The notes under the pieces: model-generated | Database searches by the model: none | Told to the model about the DNA's origin: nothing | The model's input: the letters and a program-made list of their open reading frames with translations, nothing else | Source: Planctomycetes bacterium RIFCSPHIGHO2_12_FULL_52_36 | Lineage (GTDB): Bacteria; Planctomycetota; Brocadiia; Brocadiales; Bathyanammoxibiaceae | Length of the DNA: 7,834 nucleotides | Reading direction: 5' to 3' | Assembly (NCBI GenBank): GCA_001828545.1 | Contig: MHYW01000078.1 | Coordinates: 1-7,834, forward strand | Made by a program: the position numbers and the translations under genes | In this document: piece by piece, positions 5,147-7,834 of the stretch | How positions within the stretch are numbered: position 1 is the first letter of the stretch | Layout of the letters: each line of letters begins with the position of its first letter

Positions 5147-6347
5147 CCGTGAGCATTACCTCCACCTCTTGCCCCGCCGAGTAGGACTCCACGCCCTCCG
5201 GGACTATTAGCAGGGAGTTGGCCCTGGTAGTCCCCAACAGGTCAGCAGAGCCATGCCACTCCACTGGAGAGGCAGAAAATCTCCCGTCTTCTAGACGCAG
5301 CCAGGTGGGCCTGAATTCCCTCCGCTCCCCCCTACTCCGTAAAGGGGTTTCTAGTTGGGCCTTCACTATCGTGCGGCTGAGCTGTGTAAAGCCCATCATC
5401 TTGCGGATGGCGGGCCGGACGAAGAGCTCAAAGGAAACATACGTGGCAACCGGGTTGCCTGGCAGGGCAAAGACGGCGGTCTTATAATGCTTTCCAAAGA
5501 CTATGGGTTTACCGGGCTTCATTGCCACCTTCTCAAAGAAGAGGTTGACCCCTAGTTCTTTGAGGACGCCCACCACCAGGTCACACTCCCCCATGGATAC
5601 ACCCCCGGTGAGGATGAGCAGGTCTTTCCTCAACCCCTTTTTTATCATGTGGATGAGGGACTTGCGGTCATCTCTTGCAGTGCCGAAGCATTCCACCTCC
5701 GCCCTGGTCAGGGAGACCTGGGCTGCCAGGCAGTGGCTATTGCTGTCCCTTATCTGGCCTCCAATGGGCTTACGGCCTACCTCTACCAGTTCATCCCCGG
5801 TAGAGCTGATGCCTACCTTGGGAGAGGAATAGACCTTTACCTTTCCCATCCCTATCATGGCCAGGATGCCTATCTCCTGGGGTCTGAGGGCGGTCGCCCT
5901 CTTGATTACCACTTGACCTGCCTGGAAGTCTTCTCCCCTTGGGCTTACGTTCTCCCCCTTTTTCATGCCCCTCAGGAGCCTTACCTTATTACCCTGCATG
6001 GGCTCGGTATCCTCTACCTTTATTACGGCATCGGCTCCCTGGGGGAGCGCCGCCCCGGTCATTATCTTGGTGGCCTGCCCCCTCTCTACCTTCTTCTTAG
6101 GCATCTGCCCTGCCGCTACCCCCTCTATTACGTCCAGTTCTACCGGTTGGCCTGATGCAGAGATGGTATCCTCGGCAATGACGGCGTAACCGTCCATAGA
6201 GGACTTGTCAAAGGGGGGCATGTCTATATCCGAGACCGCATCCTCTGCCAGACACAACCCCACTGCCCCCTTGATGTTGACCTCTTGAATGGGGAGGGTG
6301 CCGATATTTTCTAATATAATGCGGTAGGCCTCGTCTACGTTTATCAT
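5136..6347 (-). CDS. moeA: Molybdopterin molybdenumtransferase
   Basis: A 403-residue cytosolic enzyme that inserts molybdate into adenylylated molybdopterin, giving molybdenum cofactor. Full family length and all signature motifs are present: MPPFD (43-47) and MDGYAV (51-56) with Asp52, TGAALPQGADAV (97-108), GED near 138-140, STGDEL (182-187), RDSN (200-203), LTGGVSMGECD (246-256), MKPGKP (276-281) and LPGNPV (295-300), then the C-terminal beta domain ending EVMLTGEL. Start ATG 6347 has AGGAAG seven bases upstream. lnt begins before this gene ends, so the two are probably cotranscribed; the radical SAM gene lies 145 bases upstream on the same strand. No other cofactor genes (moaA, mobA, mogA) are in the window, and no molybdoenzyme is visible. 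Some MoeA-like proteins serve tungsten enzymes, which cannot be excluded. Confidence 0.96.
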   Translation of the reverse strand: MINVDEAYRIILENIGTLPIQEVNIKGAVGLCLAEDAVSDIDMPPFDKSSMDGYAVIAEDTISASGQPVELDVIEGVAAGQMPKKKVERGQATKIMTGAALPQGADAVIKVEDTEPMQGNKVRLLRGMKKGENVSPRGEDFQAGQVVIKRATALRPQEIGILAMIGMGKVKVYSSPKVGISSTGDELVEVGRKPIGGQIRDSNSHCLAAQVSLTRAEVECFGTARDDRKSLIHMIKKGLRKDLLILTGGVSMGECDLVVGVLKELGVNLFFEKVAMKPGKPIVFGKHYKTAVFALPGNPVATYVSFELFVRPAIRKMMGFTQLSRTIVKAQLETPLRSRGERREFRPTWLRLEDGRFSASPVEWHGSADLLGTTRANSLLIVPEGVESYSAGQEVEVMLTGEL

Positions 6348-6390
6348 TTCATTACTTCCTTTTCTTCTCCGCCTCAGGCATGACCTGCGG

Positions 6391-6407
6391 CTACCCCTAC
6401 CCCCTAT
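6391..6407. repeat. Short C-rich word repeat upstream of moeA
   Basis: CTACCCCTACCCCCT, the complement of the TAGGGG words found elsewhere in the window, lies about 30 bases upstream of the moeA ribosome-binding site. It is a minimal member of the same dispersed family. Confidence 0.45.
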
Positions 6408-6414
6408 TCCTTTA

Positions 6415-6442
6415 TTGGAAATTGGAAATTAGAAATTGGAAA
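6415..6442. repeat. Tandem TTGGAAA heptamer array (four units)
   Basis: Four consecutive heptamers occur: TTGGAAA at 6415, 6422 and 6436, and the variant TTAGAAA at 6429. They are followed by an A+T-only near-palindrome (TTTTAAAATTTT, 6443-6454) and the inverted word TTCCAATTT (6460-6468). This A+T-rich array sits between two C-rich repeats in the moeA/radical SAM spacer. It may carry moeA promoter elements, but none is clear. Confidence 0.7.
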
Positions 6443-6482
6443 TTTTAAAATTTTCAACTTCCAATTTACAATTCTTTTCACT

Positions 6483-6513
6483 CCCTACCCCCCTACTCCC
6501 TAGCCCCTGCCCC
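6483..6513. repeat. C-rich word repeat at the 3' end of the radical SAM gene
   Basis: Five C-runs (6483, 6488, 6498, 6504 and 6510) separated by TA, TACT, TAG and TG give a quadruplex pattern on the minus strand. The stop codon and the last codons of the radical SAM gene (GAGARE) are read from it. Confidence 0.6.
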
Positions 6514-7834
6514 GGCCACCTGATGCCCCTTTACCCCGGGATACGTCCCCGAATCGTACAGGGCCTTCAGGTCGTCTATCACCGATTTGAAGACCGCCCT
6601 CCAGTCAATGTTGATCCTGTAGGCGAACATGGCGTTCTTGGAGTTGTTGGTCTCTTTCATGGTACGGTCAAAACGGGCCTTCAGGGCCTCCCTGGAGTAG
6701 AGGTTTTCGTAGACGTACTCCAGCCCCTCAATAAGGTCGTCAATGGTCATGTCCCTGGGGGTGAAGACCAGGTGGTTGGAGTTGTAGTAGTACCAGTCTT
6801 TTGGGAAACGGTTGCGGAAGATGCGGCCCTCTTGCATGAGCCTCTGGAAGCTGCTGGTCATGGGCATGGGGGTGTAGACGCCGAAGGTCAGGATGTCCAT
6901 GCCCGCCTCAAGGGTAAAATCTGTCATCCTCTTGAAGTTGTCTTTGGTGTCGCCGTCGGCCCCGAAGATTACCGAGCCCCAGCAGACGATCCCGTTGCGG
7001 TGGAGGTTCTCAATGCCCTTTCTGTAATTCTCTACGCCAATCCTGAGGTTGACGTGTTTATTTATACCCCTAAGGACCTCCTCGTCCAGGGACTCTATCC
7101 CGATGAGGATGCCTAGGCACCCGCTGGAGGCCATATACTTCAGGGTCTCCTCGTCAAAGGCCGTGTTGAGGGCGGTAAAGCCGAACCAGTCCTTTATGAT
7201 ATTCCGCTCCGTCATGCCCTTGAAGAGGGCCCTTGCCCGCTCGTTGGCTTTTTTACTGTGGCCGTAGAAGTTATCCTCGGCAAGCATCAGCCCTTTATAG
7301 CTTGTGGAGGCCATCTCCTTGAGTACGTCCTCCACGGGGCGTTCGCGGTACTTCTTTCCCTGGAAGAGGGGTACGGCGCAGAAGTCGCATCGGTTGGGAC
7401 AGCCACGGGTGGTGATGATGGAGGAATACTTGTAGTTATATTTCTTCTTCAGCAGTTCCCTGTCGGGGTATAAATCCCTGTATCTCTCCAGTGGGGTAAG
7501 GCCGCCGGAGTATTGTTTCTTAAGTCGTCCGTCTTCCAGGTCCCTTAGCAGGTCTCCCCAGACGCCCTCTGCCTCCCCTGCCACGACGGCATCCGCATAA
7601 CGGACCACTTCGTCAGGGATGGTGGAGGCGTGGGGGCCGCCTATGACCACGGGTATATTGTGTTTCTTGCAGGCCCTGGCAATGTCATACGCCCTGGGGG
7701 CCTGATAGCTCACGGCCGAGACACCCACCAGGTCAGCCCCATCAAAACGCAGTTCGCCGCTCCTGTAATCTACCGCCAGCTCAATAGTCTCGTCTATGAT
7801 GTCTACCGTCCATTTATCCCTGGGGGTGAGTGCC
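6493..7834 (-). CDS. B12-binding-domain radical SAM protein (N-terminus outside window)
   Basis: The visible part is 446 codons; the frame stays open to the window end at 7834, so the N-terminus is missing. The GTG at 7728 is internal. Order of parts: the remainder of a cobalamin-binding Rossmann domain (LTPRDKWTVDIIDE, ADLVGVSAVSYQAPRAYDIA, VVIGGPHAS, VVAGEAEG), then the radical SAM barrel with the 4Fe-4S motif CPNRCDFC (three Cys codons at 7401, 7389 and 7380), EDNFYG, the GILIGIESLDEEVL strand, and a C-terminal helical region (LVFTPRDMTIDDLIEGLEYVYENLYSREAL) of the DUF4070 type. Such enzymes perform B12-dependent methylations or ring rearrangements; relatives act on hopanoids, porphyrins or antibiotics. 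The substrate is unknown, and the visible cobalamin domain shows no DxHxxG motif. The last residues and TAG stop derive from a C/G-rich repeat. It is encoded upstream of moeA on the same strand with a 145-base repeat-filled gap. Confidence 0.9.
   Translation of the reverse strand, partial: ALTPRDKWTVDIIDETIELAVDYRSGELRFDGADLVGVSAVSYQAPRAYDIARACKKHNIPVVIGGPHASTIPDEVVRYADAVVAGEAEGVWGDLLRDLEDGRLKKQYSGGLTPLERYRDLYPDRELLKKKYNYKYSSIITTRGCPNRCDFCAVPLFQGKKYRERPVEDVLKEMASTSYKGLMLAEDNFYGHSKKANERARALFKGMTERNIIKDWFGFTALNTAFDEETLKYMASSGCLGILIGIESLDEEVLRGINKHVNLRIGVENYRKGIENLHRNGIVCWGSVIFGADGDTKDNFKRMTDFTLEAGMDILTFGVYTPMPMTSSFQRLMQEGRIFRNRFPKDWYYYNSNHLVFTPRDMTIDDLIEGLEYVYENLYSREALKARFDRTMKETNNSKNAMFAYRINIDWRAVFKSVIDDLKALYDSGTYPGVKGHQVAGAGARE

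Noticed and set aside
5649..6155. A 168-codon plus-strand open frame opposite moeA
   Set aside because: It is antisense to a complete moeA with all signature motifs and shows no recognisable domain.
6415..6442. CRISPR array
   Set aside because: The units are seven bases long with no spacers between them. No repeat-spacer pattern or cas gene occurs in the window.
6436..7116. A 226-codon plus-strand open frame opposite the radical SAM gene
   Set aside because: It runs antisense to a gene with clear domains and motifs, its composition is that of a reverse-strand shadow, and it starts within repeat DNA.
7726..7728. GTG at 7728 as the start of the radical SAM gene
   Set aside because: The frame continues upstream to the window end with conserved cobalamin-domain sequence (LTPRDKWTVDIIDE and following), so the true start lies beyond 7834.

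Overview
The window looks like chromosomal DNA from an uncultivated Gram-negative (two-membrane) bacterium. An apolipoprotein N-acyltransferase gene implies periplasmic lipoproteins. The moderate base composition, intergenic spaces full of short palindromic and G-rich word repeats, and a B12-type radical SAM protein recall genomes of Planctomycetes (anammox-like lineages), deltaproteobacterial or candidate-phylum groundwater bacteria. The sequence alone does not settle the lineage. No replication, phage-structural, transposase or integrase gene is present.

Left part (1-3223), more A+T-rich and accessory in character: a promoter and a two-gene type II toxin-antitoxin operon (ribbon-helix-helix antitoxin, then MazF/PemK toxin, 218-830); a 57-bp palindromic repeat (888-944); a membrane glycosyltransferase of family 2 resembling CslA/cellulose synthase (1039-2565, probable TTG start behind a perfect AGGAGG); and, on the minus strand, a compact hicB-hicA toxin-antitoxin pair (3086-2665) immediately downstream of a tRNA-Ala(GGC) gene (3223-3148). 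The 3' end of this tRNA is repeated on the far side of hicA (2628-2666), so the hicBA pair sits between two att-like direct repeats.

Right part (3455-7834), more G+C-rich, all genes on the minus strand: a B12-binding radical SAM protein (N-terminus outside the window), then moeA (molybdopterin molybdenumtransferase), then lnt (apolipoprotein N-acyltransferase), whose GTG start overlaps the moeA end. Their order suggests shared transcription of at least moeA-lnt, though the three functions are not one pathway.

The most unusual aspect is the repeat load. G-rich TAGGG-type words with G-quadruplex potential occur at nearly every gene junction of the right part. Palindromic elements have entered genes in frame: lnt carries a repeat-derived N-terminal extension of about 35 residues and two internal in-frame inserts, and repeat DNA also supplies the C-terminal codons and stop of lnt and of the radical SAM gene. 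This resembles the behaviour of Rickettsia palindromic elements, but the elements here are different sequences.
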